From Bremerella cremea (lineage in GTDB: Bacteria > Planctomycetota > Planctomycetia > Pirellulales > Pirellulaceae), in assembly GCF_003335505.1 (NCBI RefSeq), contig NZ_QPEX01000045.1:248001-312000 (forward strand): a stretch of 64,000 nucleotides of DNA, written 5' to 3'. The stretch's first letter is position 1. Each line of letters starts with the position of its first letter. Made by a program: the position numbers and the translations under genes. Positions 28,085-37,860 of the stretch are shown here, one piece after another. Under the pieces are notes generated by a model. That model had not been told where the DNA came from. It searched no databases and saw only the letters and a program-made list of their open reading frames with translations.

Positions 28085-30726
28085 CGTCGTCCACCCCGTG
28101 GCCATAAGCGAAATAGGGGAATGCTAATCAATGTGACTAGAAGTGCCAGCCAAGACACTGCTGAGATGATGGCCCCGATAACAAACTCGCGGGGCCAGTA
28201 AGTCAGAGTCACAAGACTGTCCCCCGCTTCCACCGGCACGGCCATCATCACGCGATTGGCTCGATAGACCGGAACCGCCGTTCGTGTCTGGCCATTTCTA
28301 CCGACGATTTCGCACTGCCAGCCGGGATCATAGTATTCGCGAAACACCACCCAACCCGCCTGGCTGTCGACTAACTCGGTAGCAATCTGTCCGGCCCGGC
28401 TTCGCTCGTACCGAGAAAAAACAATGGCCCTAGCCGGCTGTGGTGGCACGGTTAGGCGATCCTCTTCTTCCGCCTCTAATACCGTGGGATACCAGTAGTC
28501 TTTATCCCATGCGGTGTACTCGCGGGACGGATAGTTCACGTCGACCGCTGGCCCGACTTGAGGCATATTCATCGCTTGCATTTGATCGAGGATTTCATGC
28601 GTTCCCTTCCGGCAGTCAACAGCGGAAGTGTCATCCACCGGAACATGCCACGCGACTTGGTTTTGCCACCAAACAGGAGGATAGGTCTGAATCCCATAGG
28701 GATAAATGGCGAACATATTTCTGACGAGATCTTTGTACTTCTCTTTCGTCGCCACATTCCAAAGCGTTTCATAATCGCGTGGACGAATACTCACCACAGC
28801 AGGTGCGTTCCGCGATGGTCTAATCAGATGGTAGCGTGGAAACTCGGTACTTCGATCGATCTTCAGCCCCTCGATCATCCGATTATCGGAACCCGTGCTC
28901 GCGAACGATTCGGGATAGTGGTTCTCCTTCCGGTCGTAGTAGCCACCATAAAACATCGCTCGTGGATTGAACGGCTCGGCGGTTCTTTCAAACCCGTTGT
29001 TATGCCACAAGCTTTGCGGCGCCGTCACGAGAATCCATCGATTGCCAAGCGCCAGTTCAGCGCATGCCAACACGATCACCAAACAAGCAGCCAAACGCCG
29101 AGGAAGAAAGAAGATCGCCACTACTCCCAGGCTAAGTGCGGCTATTGCCAGGAGAATTCCCGTCGCCATCTGCGATATCCCAGCAGCAGCATCCAGCGGG
29201 CCGAAGAGAGCATCGTTAGGTACCGCAGGCAATGCCGAGGCCAACACAGGGGCAACCATCCACAGAGTCCCGCCCAGCACGCCCCCTATCACAGCAAGCG
29301 ACACTATGCCGAGAAAACCACGCCTGGAGAGACGAATGGTATCGAGACCGCGACCAGCAAGGATCGGCACTGCTAGGGCAACAAAGATCCACCACTTAGC
29401 CGGATAACGGAACTCAGCGAACTTTGGTACCACGATGTTGAGCAGCCAATAGAGCCCACCAAATGGTGCCCCCACCGGTAAACCTGCCCCATCCCAACCC
29501 AACGCATAGCCGATTTCCAAAATGATCCATCCGAGGCCATACCAGCCCAAGCTGGTTAGAAAACCGAATAGGCCGATCGCGGCCAACCACCGATCTACGC
29601 GCTGCGACGACCGGCGAAAGAGACTTACTCCCGCAAGAAAACAAACCATCGAACCGAGGAAAACGGATTGAAACCAGATTCGTCCTTCAGCCGGAATCGC
29701 TCGCGTCCAGCGCTCGTTGCGTGGGTACAACTTGCCGCGAAAGTTTGCGCTGAACATCTCCGGCCAGGCCCATGGGGCAACACTGAAATCGTAGCTGTGC
29801 CGAGCATGCTGTCCTGCGTGCGGATTGCCCAGCAAATTATCCCACGCCACTTCCTTCCCTTGGATCGCGGTTGACGTCACCTCGTAGAGATTACGTGGCT
29901 GATGGCTCGTTCCCCTTACGCTGCGTGTCGCCCACTGGCTCGTCGGCAAGATTTGAATCGCCGAGAGCCCAAACGCCAAACAAGCACAGCCGATTAACGC
30001 CGCCAGACGAAACGTCCGCCAGCGGAACCAAGTAGGCCAACTACCTGGAGCACGCCACGGCAACACAAAAAATACCGCCGCCAGAGAAAGCATCATCATC
30101 GTATTAAATGCCAACTGCGGATCGCCCCCCAGTACCATCATCGCCAAGCTGCACGCGAGACCGATGCCAGGCAGCAGGGCAGGGCGGCGAGCCAAGCTCC
30201 AGCCACACAGCAAAGCCCAGGGCAACCAAGAAGAACCGACAAGGAAGATGATATTCGAGTGATAACTCAACAGCGGACCACCGAACGCATAAGCAACCGC
30301 CGCTAAAACGGCGGCCGACTGCGAGCATTTCCAGGTTCGCGCCGCAAGATAAATCCCAGAGTATGCAAGGAAGTAATGCGTCAGCAGATACATCCGCATT
30401 CCAAAATCAAATCCCAGCGGCATCAGCAACAACAGCTTGCCAGGATAAAAGACACTGGGGGTGGCATCCGCAGCTAAAGGAGCTCCAATTCCATCCCAAG
30501 GGGACCAAAGCGGAATCTCGCCCGCTTTCCACTGACGTGTTACTTCATGGAAGAGAGGGTAATAGAAGTGCGCTGCATCGCGGAACACGAACTGTTCCAA
30601 GCGAACAAAGCTGCCGCCAAAGAAGAAAACCGACAAGAGAATAAACGGCAACCAGATCCCTAGCCACTTTCGTACACGATGAAGCGGAAAAGGGCGGTCG
30701 GCAAAAGGTACTTTCTGGCTGGGCAT
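28081..30726 (-). CDS. YfhO-family multi-pass membrane protein
   Basis: An 881-residue integral membrane protein with about twelve hydrophobic segments in the first 550 residues, a hydrophilic domain (about 560-830) and a final membrane helix. The N-terminal RDAAHFYYPLFHEVTRQWKAG followed by a GAPLAADATPSVFYPGK loop is the YfhO pattern, related to GT-C glycosyltransferases. YfhO in Gram-positives glycosylates lipoteichoic acid; this organism type has none, so the acceptor is unknown. Convergent with cysE. Confidence 0.82.
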   Translation of the reverse strand: MPSQKVPFADRPFPLHRVRKWLGIWLPFILLSVFFFGGSFVRLEQFVFRDAAHFYYPLFHEVTRQWKAGEIPLWSPWDGIGAPLAADATPSVFYPGKLLLLMPLGFDFGMRMYLLTHYFLAYSGIYLAARTWKCSQSAAVLAAVAYAFGGPLLSYHSNIIFLVGSSWLPWALLCGWSLARRPALLPGIGLACSLAMMVLGGDPQLAFNTMMMLSLAAVFFVLPWRAPGSWPTWFRWRTFRLAALIGCACLAFGLSAIQILPTSQWATRSVRGTSHQPRNLYEVTSTAIQGKEVAWDNLLGNPHAGQHARHSYDFSVAPWAWPEMFSANFRGKLYPRNERWTRAIPAEGRIWFQSVFLGSMVCFLAGVSLFRRSSQRVDRWLAAIGLFGFLTSLGWYGLGWIILEIGYALGWDGAGLPVGAPFGGLYWLLNIVVPKFAEFRYPAKWWIFVALAVPILAGRGLDTIRLSRRGFLGIVSLAVIGGVLGGTLWMVAPVLASALPAVPNDALFGPLDAAAGISQMATGILLAIAALSLGVVAIFFLPRRLAACLVIVLACAELALGNRWILVTAPQSLWHNNGFERTAEPFNPRAMFYGGYYDRKENHYPESFASTGSDNRMIEGLKIDRSTEFPRYHLIRPSRNAPAVVSIRPRDYETLWNVATKEKYKDLVRNMFAIYPYGIQTYPPVWWQNQVAWHVPVDDTSAVDCRKGTHEILDQMQAMNMPQVGPAVDVNYPSREYTAWDKDYWYPTVLEAEEEDRLTVPPQPARAIVFSRYERSRAGQIATELVDSQAGWVVFREYYDPGWQCEIVGRNGQTRTAVPVYRANRVMMAVPVEAGDSLVTLTYWPREFVIGAIISAVSWLALLVTLISIPLFRLWPRGGRR

Positions 30727-30793
30727 CTCCCCATGCTAATAGCCAAGCGGAAACTTGGCTACTAAGCGGGCAAATGCCTGCTGAAAACTTGGC

Positions 30794-30991
30794 TCAATTG
30801 GTCGCCAACAAGCGAGCATACAAATCTCGTAACTCGTCCTTCAGCAAATCGCAGCGAGCCGAAATCACGATGGCCGGCTCGCCGTCGCTCTCGATCGTAG
30901 TTCGCGTCTCTCGGAGCGACTTCAGAACGACATCGTCAAAGTGAATGAGCGACAACGGCTCGTTCCCGAGAATAGGGGCAGTCGAATGCAT
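30794..30991 (-). CDS. Small conserved-looking protein, unknown function
   Basis: A 65-residue soluble protein. GGGAGAG lies about nine bases before its ATG, and it follows the FHA protein by 37 bases in the same direction, which supports a real gene. Composition is balanced (acidic and leucine-rich) with a C-terminal helix. No motif is recognised. Confidence 0.55.
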   Translation of the reverse strand: MHSTAPILGNEPLSLIHFDDVVLKSLRETRTTIESDGEPAIVISARCDLLKDELRDLYARLLATN

Positions 30992-31028
30992 CTAACCAAT
31001 CTCTCCCGAATGTTTGGGTTCTGCCGAT

Positions 31029-31565
31029 TCAGGCGGATCGGCGGTGTTGGGATGTTTGCCAGCCTGAGTTACCGACTTTGGCTTGGATGTCATGAATCAA
31101 GCGTCGCACGGCAGCAACTCCCGTTTGGCCTTGGCCGTCGGTTGCCACCCAATTCGTTTTGGCCTGAGCTGCAGGCGACAACTTCTTCGCCTCAGCGGGC
31201 CGACTAGATGAAGCGGCCGCTTGATGAAAACGGAATTCATAGGGACCACACCGAATGCGATCGCCGTTGTTCAGCCGACACAGCAAGGTGTCTTCAGCGT
31301 TGACCGTTAACACAGGCTCTGCATCTAAACAACGGATTTGATATCCCTCGTTTGTACGCAGGATATAGGCGTACAGTTCAGGAAACTGGTCGTCGCCCAA
31401 TACGAGGTCGCATTCCGAGCCAGACCCCAGCATGTAAACCGAAGACTCGATATGCCGAATTCGGAAACTTGCTTGTCCCCGTGTAATTAACAGTTCAGCG
31501 TCACCTGCCCGGTTATGTAACAACCGGTCGCGTGATGATGCCTGTTTAAGAGAATCTCGCCCCAT
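31029..31565 (-). CDS. FHA-like domain protein
   Basis: A 178-residue protein with a forkhead-associated fold at about residues 25-112 (ESSVYMLGSGSECDLVLGDD, then LNNGDRIRCGPYEFRF). The G-S part of the phosphopeptide-binding surface is kept, but the usual SxxH is not seen (FPELYAYI at that place), so phospho-threonine binding may be lost. A Ser/Ala/Gln-rich C-terminal half follows. It lies downstream of atpC, beyond a hairpin. Confidence 0.75.
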   Translation of the reverse strand: MGRDSLKQASSRDRLLHNRAGDAELLITRGQASFRIRHIESSVYMLGSGSECDLVLGDDQFPELYAYILRTNEGYQIRCLDAEPVLTVNAEDTLLCRLNNGDRIRCGPYEFRFHQAAASSSRPAEAKKLSPAAQAKTNWVATDGQGQTGVAAVRRLIHDIQAKVGNSGWQTSQHRRSA

Positions 31566-31771
31566 GCCGACTTACCTTGACCAACGATGCAATCTGGGGG
31601 AATGTGCGGTTACAGTTCCCGATACTGCTGAATTGATCGACAGACGCGCGGCAAGATTTCGCGGCGATTTAGGAGGTTCCGTCCGGTTTTCCCCCAAGGA
31701 TTACCGCCGGTGGCGTTTCGGTAAGATAGACAACCCTCAAGCTGACTAATACCTGAAAAGCAGAAACGCCT

Positions 31772-31807
31772 CTGATAGCAACGCTGTTATTGATGCGTTG
31801 CTATCAG
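31772..31807 (-). terminator. Hairpin downstream of atpC
   Basis: Perfect 13-base inverted repeat CTGATAGCAACGC / GCGTTGCTATCAG with a 10-base loop, 30 bases past the atpC stop. The T-run on the minus strand is imperfect (GTTTCTGCTTTT); on the plus strand ATTTTT follows closely, so it could act in either direction. Rest of the ~270-base gap to the FHA gene: nothing else seen. Confidence 0.7.
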
Positions 31808-31836
31808 GTGAGATTTTTCGAGCACCCAAAATCAAA

Positions 31837-32235
31837 TTAGCGAGCTTGCTTAGCCGAGCGGATTTGAGCCCGGGCTTGCTCGATATTTCGTGTTTTGATG
31901 GCAGCCAGTTCGGCAGTCGGAGCAACCGCTTTCGAGGCTTCCTCCAACTGTTTCTCCGCCTGTTCCAGGTTGATCTCATCGCAGGGGATTGCCTTACCGG
32001 TCAAGATAGTAACCTCGTTGTTGGCAATTTGGACGAATCCACCGTCAATATAAAGCTTCTGGGTTTGGCCTGACGAGCGAAATCGCATTTCGCCGTAGCC
32101 AAGTCGACCGATCATAGGGGCATGGTTTTCACCAATCCCCATCTCGCCGTCCGCCAAGGGGAGGGAGATAAAGTCAGCCGTTGTTTCCAGAGCGGTCTTC
32201 TCAGGGGTGACCACGATGCATTGGATGGAAGGCAC
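31837..32235 (-). CDS. atpC: ATP synthase F1 epsilon subunit
   Basis: Central-stalk and inhibitory subunit. 132 residues: N-terminal beta-sandwich with LPLADGEMGIGENHAPMIG and an IDGGFVQIANNEVTIL region, then the two C-terminal helices (EQAEKQLEEASKA and the Ala/Gln/Arg-rich end). It begins two bases after the atpD stop, as the last gene of the atp operon. Confidence 0.95.
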   Translation of the reverse strand: MPSIQCIVVTPEKTALETTADFISLPLADGEMGIGENHAPMIGRLGYGEMRFRSSGQTQKLYIDGGFVQIANNEVTILTGKAIPCDEINLEQAEKQLEEASKAVAPTAELAAIKTRNIEQARAQIRSAKQAR

Positions 32236-32237
32236 GA

Positions 32238-33689
32238 TTAACGCTTCTCCGTAGCCATCTTACGGGCTTGTTCTTCTGCCTGTTCGATCGAACCAACGTA
32301 CATAAATGCCGATTCCGGTAGGTGATCCCACTTACCATCGCAGATTTCTTCAAAGCTGCGGATCGTATCGGCCAACGGGGTGATTTCACCTGGCTTGCCG
32401 ATAAACTTTTCAGCCACGAGGAACGGTTGCGAGAGGAAGCGTTCGATACGACGAGCACGGTGGACGATGATTTTGTCCGATTCGCTCAATTCGTCGATAC
32501 CGAGAATCGCGATAATGTCTTGCAATTCGCGATAACGCTGAAGGGTAGTTTGCACGCGGCGAGCGATTGCGTAATGGCGTTCGCCCACGTACTGCGGATC
32601 GAGAATACGGCTGGACGATGCCAGCGGATCCACAGCCGGATAAATCCCCTTTTCCGAAATCGATCGTTCCAGGTAAATGAACGCGTCCAACTGACCGAAC
32701 GCCGTAGCTGGGGCCGGGTCGGTCGGATCGTCCGCCGGCACGTAAACCGCTTGCACCGAGGTAATAGCCCCCTTCTTGGTCGAAGCAATTCGTTCCTGGA
32801 GGGCACCCATTTCCGTGGCCAACGTCGGCTGATAACCCACCGCAGAAGGCATACGTCCCAGAAGTGCAGACACTTCAGAACCTGCTTGCGAGAAGCGGAA
32901 GATGTTGTCAACAAATAACAGTGTATCGGTCCCGGTGGCATCGCGAAAATGCTCAGCCATGGTCAGAGCACTCATTGCCACGCGAAGACGGGCACCTGGC
33001 GGCTCGTTCATCTGACCGAACACCATACAGGTTTGTTCGATAACGTAACGGCCGGTGGTACCGATTTCGGTTTCCTGCATTTCCAGCCAGAGGTCGGTCC
33101 CTTCACGAGTCCGTTCCCCCACGCCAGCAAACACCGAGAAACCACCGTGAGCCGATGCGATACGAGCGATCAACTCGGTGAGAATAACGGTCTTACCCAG
33201 ACCAGCACCACCGAACAGCCCAGCTTTACCACCACGAACGAACGGGGTAAGCAGGTCGATCACCTTAATACCGGTCTCGAACACTTCCGTGCTGGTCGAC
33301 AACTCGTCAACAGCCGGGGCAGGGCGATGAATCGGCATGTAGGTTTCAGCGTCAACCGGACCGCGACCATCGATCGCATCACCGGTGACATTGAACACGC
33401 GACCAAGGGTAGCCTTGCCAACCGGAACCGAAATCGGCTTGCCGGTATCGACACAATCCAAACCACGGATCAAGCCGTCCGTGCTACCCAGGGCAACGCA
33501 ACGAACGCGATTGCCACCCAGGTGCTGCTGCACCTCTCCGGTCAGGTTGATCGTGACACCCTTATAATCACCGTTCACTTTCACGGCGTTGTAGATCGCC
33601 GGGAGAGCGCCGTCGCTGAATTCAGCGTCGAAGGTCGAACCGATGACCTGGGTGATCTTTCCGATTTTCTGTTCGGTCGCAGTCGCCAT
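32238..33689 (-). CDS. atpD: ATP synthase F1 beta subunit
   Basis: Catalytic subunit, 483 residues. Walker A is GGAGLGKTVI, the conserved GVGERTREG follows, Walker B is TLLFVDNIFRF and ALLGRMPSAVGYQPTL is the DELSEED-domain approach region; the C-terminal domain reads ILGIDELSESDK. The frame opens at 33737, but ATG 33689 (MATATEQK) matches the family start. Very high conservation makes the call certain. Confidence 0.98.
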   Translation of the reverse strand: MATATEQKIGKITQVIGSTFDAEFSDGALPAIYNAVKVNGDYKGVTINLTGEVQQHLGGNRVRCVALGSTDGLIRGLDCVDTGKPISVPVGKATLGRVFNVTGDAIDGRGPVDAETYMPIHRPAPAVDELSTSTEVFETGIKVIDLLTPFVRGGKAGLFGGAGLGKTVILTELIARIASAHGGFSVFAGVGERTREGTDLWLEMQETEIGTTGRYVIEQTCMVFGQMNEPPGARLRVAMSALTMAEHFRDATGTDTLLFVDNIFRFSQAGSEVSALLGRMPSAVGYQPTLATEMGALQERIASTKKGAITSVQAVYVPADDPTDPAPATAFGQLDAFIYLERSISEKGIYPAVDPLASSSRILDPQYVGERHYAIARRVQTTLQRYRELQDIIAILGIDELSESDKIIVHRARRIERFLSQPFLVAEKFIGKPGEITPLADTIRSFEEICDGKWDHLPESAFMYVGSIEQAEEQARKMATEKR

Positions 33690-33793
33690 TTTTCTAGTCT
33701 CGATAGGAATCGGTTTCTGATCGCGTTGCCAAGGCAAGGTAGCAACTACCCAATCGCCTCACAGCCGCGGTATGTCTTTAGCATGACGGAATC

Positions 33794-34693
33794 TTAGGAG
33801 CTCGCGAGAGCTTCAACGCCGCCGATGATTTCCATAATTTCGTTGGTGATCCGGCTCTGACGTGCGCGGTTATATTCGCGAGACAGGAACTTGATCAGAT
33901 CGTTTGCATTCTCGGTTGCTGCCTTCATGGCGACACGTCGTGCGATTTGTTCGCACACAGCGGCATCAAGGAAGCACTTGAACAATTTCACCTTGAAGCT
34001 GGTCGGAACGACTTCTTCTAGGATGCTTTCGGCCGAAGGAATGAACTCGTACATCGACCCCGTGGCAGGCTCTTCTTGCGGGGCACCCGTTTCGGCCGCA
34101 CCTTCCAAACCACTCAAAGGAAGCAATGTTTCCACAGCCGGCTGTTGCCGGGAAGTGGAGACGAACTTCATATAAGCGACGTCCAAGCGATCGATTTGCT
34201 TGCCTTGGAAGGCATCTAGCAAGTCGACCGCAATCGTCTCAACTTCTTCGTAGCGTGGCTTATCTTCAAAGTTAAAGAAGGCTTTGGTAGGACTAAGCTT
34301 CCGTTGTATACGGAAAATCGAAATCCCCTTCTTGCCAGAGATCCACAATTCGACTTCGCCGTATTCTTCCCGCAGTTCTTTCAAACGTGGGAACGAAGCT
34401 CGGCAAATGTTGCCGTTGTAGCCGCCACACAGACCGCGGTTCGAGGTGAGCACCAACAGCACGGCCTTCTTCTTCGATTCGCGCTTCTCCAAAAGGGGAT
34501 GCTGGAATTCGAGATCGGTCGCGGTTAGGTCCTTTACCAACTGCGTGATCCGCTGCGTGAACGCCGTAGCGGCAGAGGCTCGGTCCATGGCCTGCTTAAA
34601 GCGGGCCGTGGCGATGAGCTCCATCGTTCGCGTAATCTTCTTGATATTGCGAACCGACTTGCGGCGTTTATCGAGGGTTCTTGGATTGGCCAT
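33794..34693 (-). CDS. atpG: ATP synthase F1 gamma subunit
   Basis: Rotary shaft of the enzyme, 299 residues. N-terminal RKSVRNIKKITRTMELIATARFKQA and C-terminal SREYNRARQSRITNEIMEIIGG are the paired helices that form the shaft; TSNRGLCGGYN is the family motif. A short insertion rich in Glu, Gly and Pro is visible around residues 190-215. Order atpA-atpG-atpD-atpC is standard. Confidence 0.96.
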   Translation of the reverse strand: MANPRTLDKRRKSVRNIKKITRTMELIATARFKQAMDRASAATAFTQRITQLVKDLTATDLEFQHPLLEKRESKKKAVLLVLTSNRGLCGGYNGNICRASFPRLKELREEYGEVELWISGKKGISIFRIQRKLSPTKAFFNFEDKPRYEEVETIAVDLLDAFQGKQIDRLDVAYMKFVSTSRQQPAVETLLPLSGLEGAAETGAPQEEPATGSMYEFIPSAESILEEVVPTSFKVKLFKCFLDAAVCEQIARRVAMKAATENANDLIKFLSREYNRARQSRITNEIMEIIGGVEALASS

Positions 34694-34729
34694 GTTCTTT
34701 GGTGGCTAAAAGGATCGCGGCGAGGGCGA

Positions 34730-36256
34730 CTAAACTTCGGCAGTTTCCGATGGGACGAAGGTCTTCTGGAATTCGGCAATCGACTTTTCCATCAGGTCGC
34801 GAACTTCGTCGGTCAAATCCTTCGTCTCTTCCAGCTTCTCTCGAATCTGGGCGTACTTGGCTTTGACGAATTCGAGGTACTCCGCTTCCCAGCGAAGAAC
34901 GTCCACCACAGGAACTTCGTCCAAGTGGCCACGAGTACCTGCGTAAATGCTGAGCACTTGATCGTAGACGTCCAGCGGCTTGTACTGACCTTGCTTCAAC
35001 AATTCGACCATCCGGTAACCGCGATCGAGACGTCGTTGCGTCGCGTCATCCAGTTCCGTACCGAGTTGGGCAAACGCTTCCAATTCACGGAAAGCGGCCA
35101 AGTCGAGGCGGAGACCACCGGCAACCTTCTTCATCGCCTTAATCTGAGCGTTACCGCCCACGCGAGAAACCGAAATACCAACGTTCATAGCCGGGCGGAT
35201 ACCAGCAAAGAACAAGTCGGGTTGCAGATAAATCTGGCCGTCAGTAATCGAAATCACGTTGGTTGGAATGTAGGCAGAAACTTCGCCTTCCAGCGTTTCG
35301 ATGATTGGCAGCGAAGTCAACGAACCTGCACCGAGGGCATCGCTCAGCTTGGCAGAGCGTTCCAACAAGCGGCTATGACAATAGAACACGTCACCTGGGT
35401 AAGCTTCACGTCCTGGTGGACGACGCATCAGCAGCGACAATTCGCGGTAGGCAGCCGCTTGCTTCGACAAGTCGTCGTAAACGATCAAAGCATGCTGGCC
35501 ATTGAACATGAAGTACTCAGCCATTGCGGTACCGGCATAAGGAGCCACGTACTGCAGCGGGGCAGGGACACTGGCCCCAGCCACGATGACCGTTGTGTAT
35601 TCCATCGCACCATTCCGGCGAAGGATTTCCACAACACCGGCAACCGATGAGTCTTTCTGACCGACGGCAACGTAAAAACATTTTACGCCAGTATTCTTCT
35701 GATTCAGAATGGCGTCGATCGCAATCGCGGTCTTACCCGTCTTACGGTCGCCAATAACCAGTTCGCGCTGACCACGTCCGACAGGGGTCATCGCGTCAAT
35801 CGCTTTGATCCCGGTTTGCATCGGTTCGGTCACCGGCATACGTTCGGAAACGCCAGGCGCTAAGAATTCCACCGGGCGGGTTTCGCTCGATTGAATCGGC
35901 CCCATGCCATCCAAAGGATTTCCCAGCGGATCGACCACGCGGCCCAGCACGGCCTCGCCGACTGGCACCGAGAGCAAGGTTCCGAGGGCTTTGACTTCAT
36001 CACCTTCTTTAATGGTGAGGTAGTCGCCCAGAATAATCACACCGACGCTGTTCTCTTCCAGATTGAAGGCCAGGCCGATCGTGCCGTTGGGGAACTCGAC
36101 CATTTCGCCGGCCATGATGCCGGAGAGGCCATAGACCCGAGCGATACCGTCACCTACTTCCAGGACACGACCAACTTCTCGCACGTCCACTTGCGTGTCG
36201 AACTGTTGGATCTCCTGCTGGATGACAGAAGCGATTTCGTCCGCGTTGAATTTCAT
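34730..36256 (-). CDS. atpA: ATP synthase F1 alpha subunit
   Basis: Non-catalytic nucleotide-binding subunit of the hexamer, 508 residues. Walker A GDRKTGKTAI, then QKDSSVAGVVEILRRNG, RRPPGREAYPGDVFYCHSRLLER and the arginine-finger-region VGISVSRVGGNAQI are all present. Normal length, no insertion. Confidence 0.98.
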   Translation of the reverse strand: MKFNADEIASVIQQEIQQFDTQVDVREVGRVLEVGDGIARVYGLSGIMAGEMVEFPNGTIGLAFNLEENSVGVIILGDYLTIKEGDEVKALGTLLSVPVGEAVLGRVVDPLGNPLDGMGPIQSSETRPVEFLAPGVSERMPVTEPMQTGIKAIDAMTPVGRGQRELVIGDRKTGKTAIAIDAILNQKNTGVKCFYVAVGQKDSSVAGVVEILRRNGAMEYTTVIVAGASVPAPLQYVAPYAGTAMAEYFMFNGQHALIVYDDLSKQAAAYRELSLLMRRPPGREAYPGDVFYCHSRLLERSAKLSDALGAGSLTSLPIIETLEGEVSAYIPTNVISITDGQIYLQPDLFFAGIRPAMNVGISVSRVGGNAQIKAMKKVAGGLRLDLAAFRELEAFAQLGTELDDATQRRLDRGYRMVELLKQGQYKPLDVYDQVLSIYAGTRGHLDEVPVVDVLRWEAEYLEFVKAKYAQIREKLEETKDLTDEVRDLMEKSIAEFQKTFVPSETAEV

Positions 36257-36276
36257 GGAACTTACCGTCTACTGCG

Positions 36277-36909
36277 TTAACTCTGCGTTGAATTGGTGAA
36301 TCGCTCGAGGGAGGCTTTCGCCTCTTGAGCCGTTTTTTCGAGTGCCTTGAGGCGAAGCTGTTTCAGCCGATTAGCGAGGCTGCCATCAAAGACGGTATCG
36401 CCGACGTGCAAGACTAGCCCGCCAATCAAATCGGGATCGACTTCGGTCTTTAACACGATTTCCCGCCCTAGCTTCTCTTTCAAACGATCGGTCAGACTAG
36501 CGGCCAATTCCTCGGGAAGCGGAGCAGCGGTTGTGGCGGTGACTTCGATTAATCCACGACGCTCGTTATCGATCTTCTTCGCCGCTTCATAAATCTCGCG
36601 AAGACAATCTTGTCGTCCATGCTGATTCACCACCTTCAGGAAGGTGAGCAGCACCGGATTCATCTTGTCACCAAATGCCTTATTCAAGACATCGATCCGC
36701 TGTTCTTCTGTAAGAATCGAGCCAGCGAGTGCATGCCGTAAATCTTCGCGTTGGGCGATCACATCGTCGAGCAACGATTGGAGCTCTTCCAATACGACCG
36801 CAGTTTGGCCAGCGTCATCCGCAGCCCCAAGCAAAGCCTTGGCGTATACGGTGCCGATGCGTTGCCGGCCGAGGTCAAAGGTCGAATTGTCGGAAGATGG
36901 TCCAGCCAT
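36277..36909 (-). CDS. atpH: ATP synthase F1 delta subunit
   Basis: Links the F1 head to the peripheral stalk. 210 residues with the usual six-helix N-terminal domain (IGTVYAKALLGAADDAGQ near the start) and a C-terminal domain with LKEKLGREIVLKTEVDPDLIGGLVLHVGDTVFDGS-type sequence, the most conserved part of the family. It sits 20 bases upstream of atpA. Confidence 0.94.
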   Translation of the reverse strand: MAGPSSDNSTFDLGRQRIGTVYAKALLGAADDAGQTAVVLEELQSLLDDVIAQREDLRHALAGSILTEEQRIDVLNKAFGDKMNPVLLTFLKVVNQHGRQDCLREIYEAAKKIDNERRGLIEVTATTAAPLPEELAASLTDRLKEKLGREIVLKTEVDPDLIGGLVLHVGDTVFDGSLANRLKQLRLKALEKTAQEAKASLERFTNSTQS

Positions 36910-36971
36910 GGTTCGGAAGGATTATCCTGACGAAGGTTAGGGCGTAAGGGAAAACGATCTTCAGTGTCTAC

Positions 36972-37790
36972 CTAGTTTTTGCTAGGCAGCTTGGAAATCG
37001 AATCCTGAATCAAATTGGCGTGATCTTCGGCGGTCAGCTCTTTGCGTGTGATCTGTCCCGCCAGCTCGACCGCCAAATTGACGGAAGCCTGAGCCAGTTC
37101 GTTGATCGCGGCCCCCTTGGCGGCCTCGATTTCGCGGGTTGCTCGCTCCATCGTCGCATGGGCCGACTTCTGAGCAGCTTCTTCGATCTGCTTTGCCTTT
37201 TGATCGGCCAGCTGGATCATTTCGTCCCGCGTCTGTTTGATTTCCTGTTGAGCTTCGGAGAGCTTCCGAGTGTACTCGTCCAACTTAGCTTTGGCTTGTT
37301 CGTACATCTCTTCTGCCTTCTTCATCTTGCCTTCCATCGACTCTTCGCGAGCCTTCAGAGCGGCAACAATTGGTCCCCAGGCAAAGTAACCCAAAACGGT
37401 TACTAAGCCGAGAAACACGAACAAGGTGAACAGAGACAATTCAAGCTGAAATGCCAAAGGGTCTTCCAGCGAAGCCGAAGCGTCATTGTGCGAGAGGTCG
37501 TTTGGATTGCCGTGACCAGCGTGACCTTCCTCACCATGAGCGTCGGCAACCGCCTCCTGAATATCGCCATCAGCGACATCAGCGACAATTTCCTTGAACT
37601 TCTCGGCTCGCTCGCGACGATCCTCTTGCTTCTCCGGGGCAGCTTCTTCCGCCGCTGCCATCGGCTGAGCCTCGGCGGCAGGCTCTTCTTTTTCAGTATC
37701 CTGAGCCCAAGCAGGGGCAAACAGGAAACCAATCAGAAGAACCCCTGCAAACGTGCTCCATGGCTTTGGTTGAAGTAATGCGTTTCGCAT
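36972..37790 (-). CDS. atpF: ATP synthase Fo b subunit with N-terminal extension and signal peptide
   Basis: Peripheral-stalk subunit, 272 residues, about 100 longer than the usual b. An N-terminal signal-peptide-like stretch (hydrophobic residues 14-28, AWA-QD cleavage site) is followed by an acidic Ala/Glu-rich extracytoplasmic segment (about 30-105). Then come the membrane helix (about 113-135) and the long coiled coil with EQAKAKLDEYTRKL-type heptads. If the signal is cleaved, the topology is unchanged: N-terminus outside, coiled coil inside. Confidence 0.93.
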   Translation of the reverse strand: MRNALLQPKPWSTFAGVLLIGFLFAPAWAQDTEKEEPAAEAQPMAAAEEAAPEKQEDRRERAEKFKEIVADVADGDIQEAVADAHGEEGHAGHGNPNDLSHNDASASLEDPLAFQLELSLFTLFVFLGLVTVLGYFAWGPIVAALKAREESMEGKMKKAEEMYEQAKAKLDEYTRKLSEAQQEIKQTRDEMIQLADQKAKQIEEAAQKSAHATMERATREIEAAKGAAINELAQASVNLAVELAGQITRKELTAEDHANLIQDSISKLPSKN

Positions 37791-37860
37791 CGTTAATGCA
37801 ATCCCGGAAAATGCTTGAAAGGTGGACTCGGCTCGGCACCAACAGGCAAGCTGAATACGA

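Noticed and set aside
28558..29376. 272-codon open frame antisense to the YfhO-like gene
   Set aside because: Inside a clear membrane-protein gene; no signal, domain or ribosome-binding site.
32949..33797. 282-codon open frame antisense to atpD
   Set aside because: Fully covered by the highly conserved atpD gene on the other strand; Thr/His/Arg-rich shadow translation.
34925..35650. 241-codon open frame antisense to atpA
   Set aside because: Shadow of atpA.
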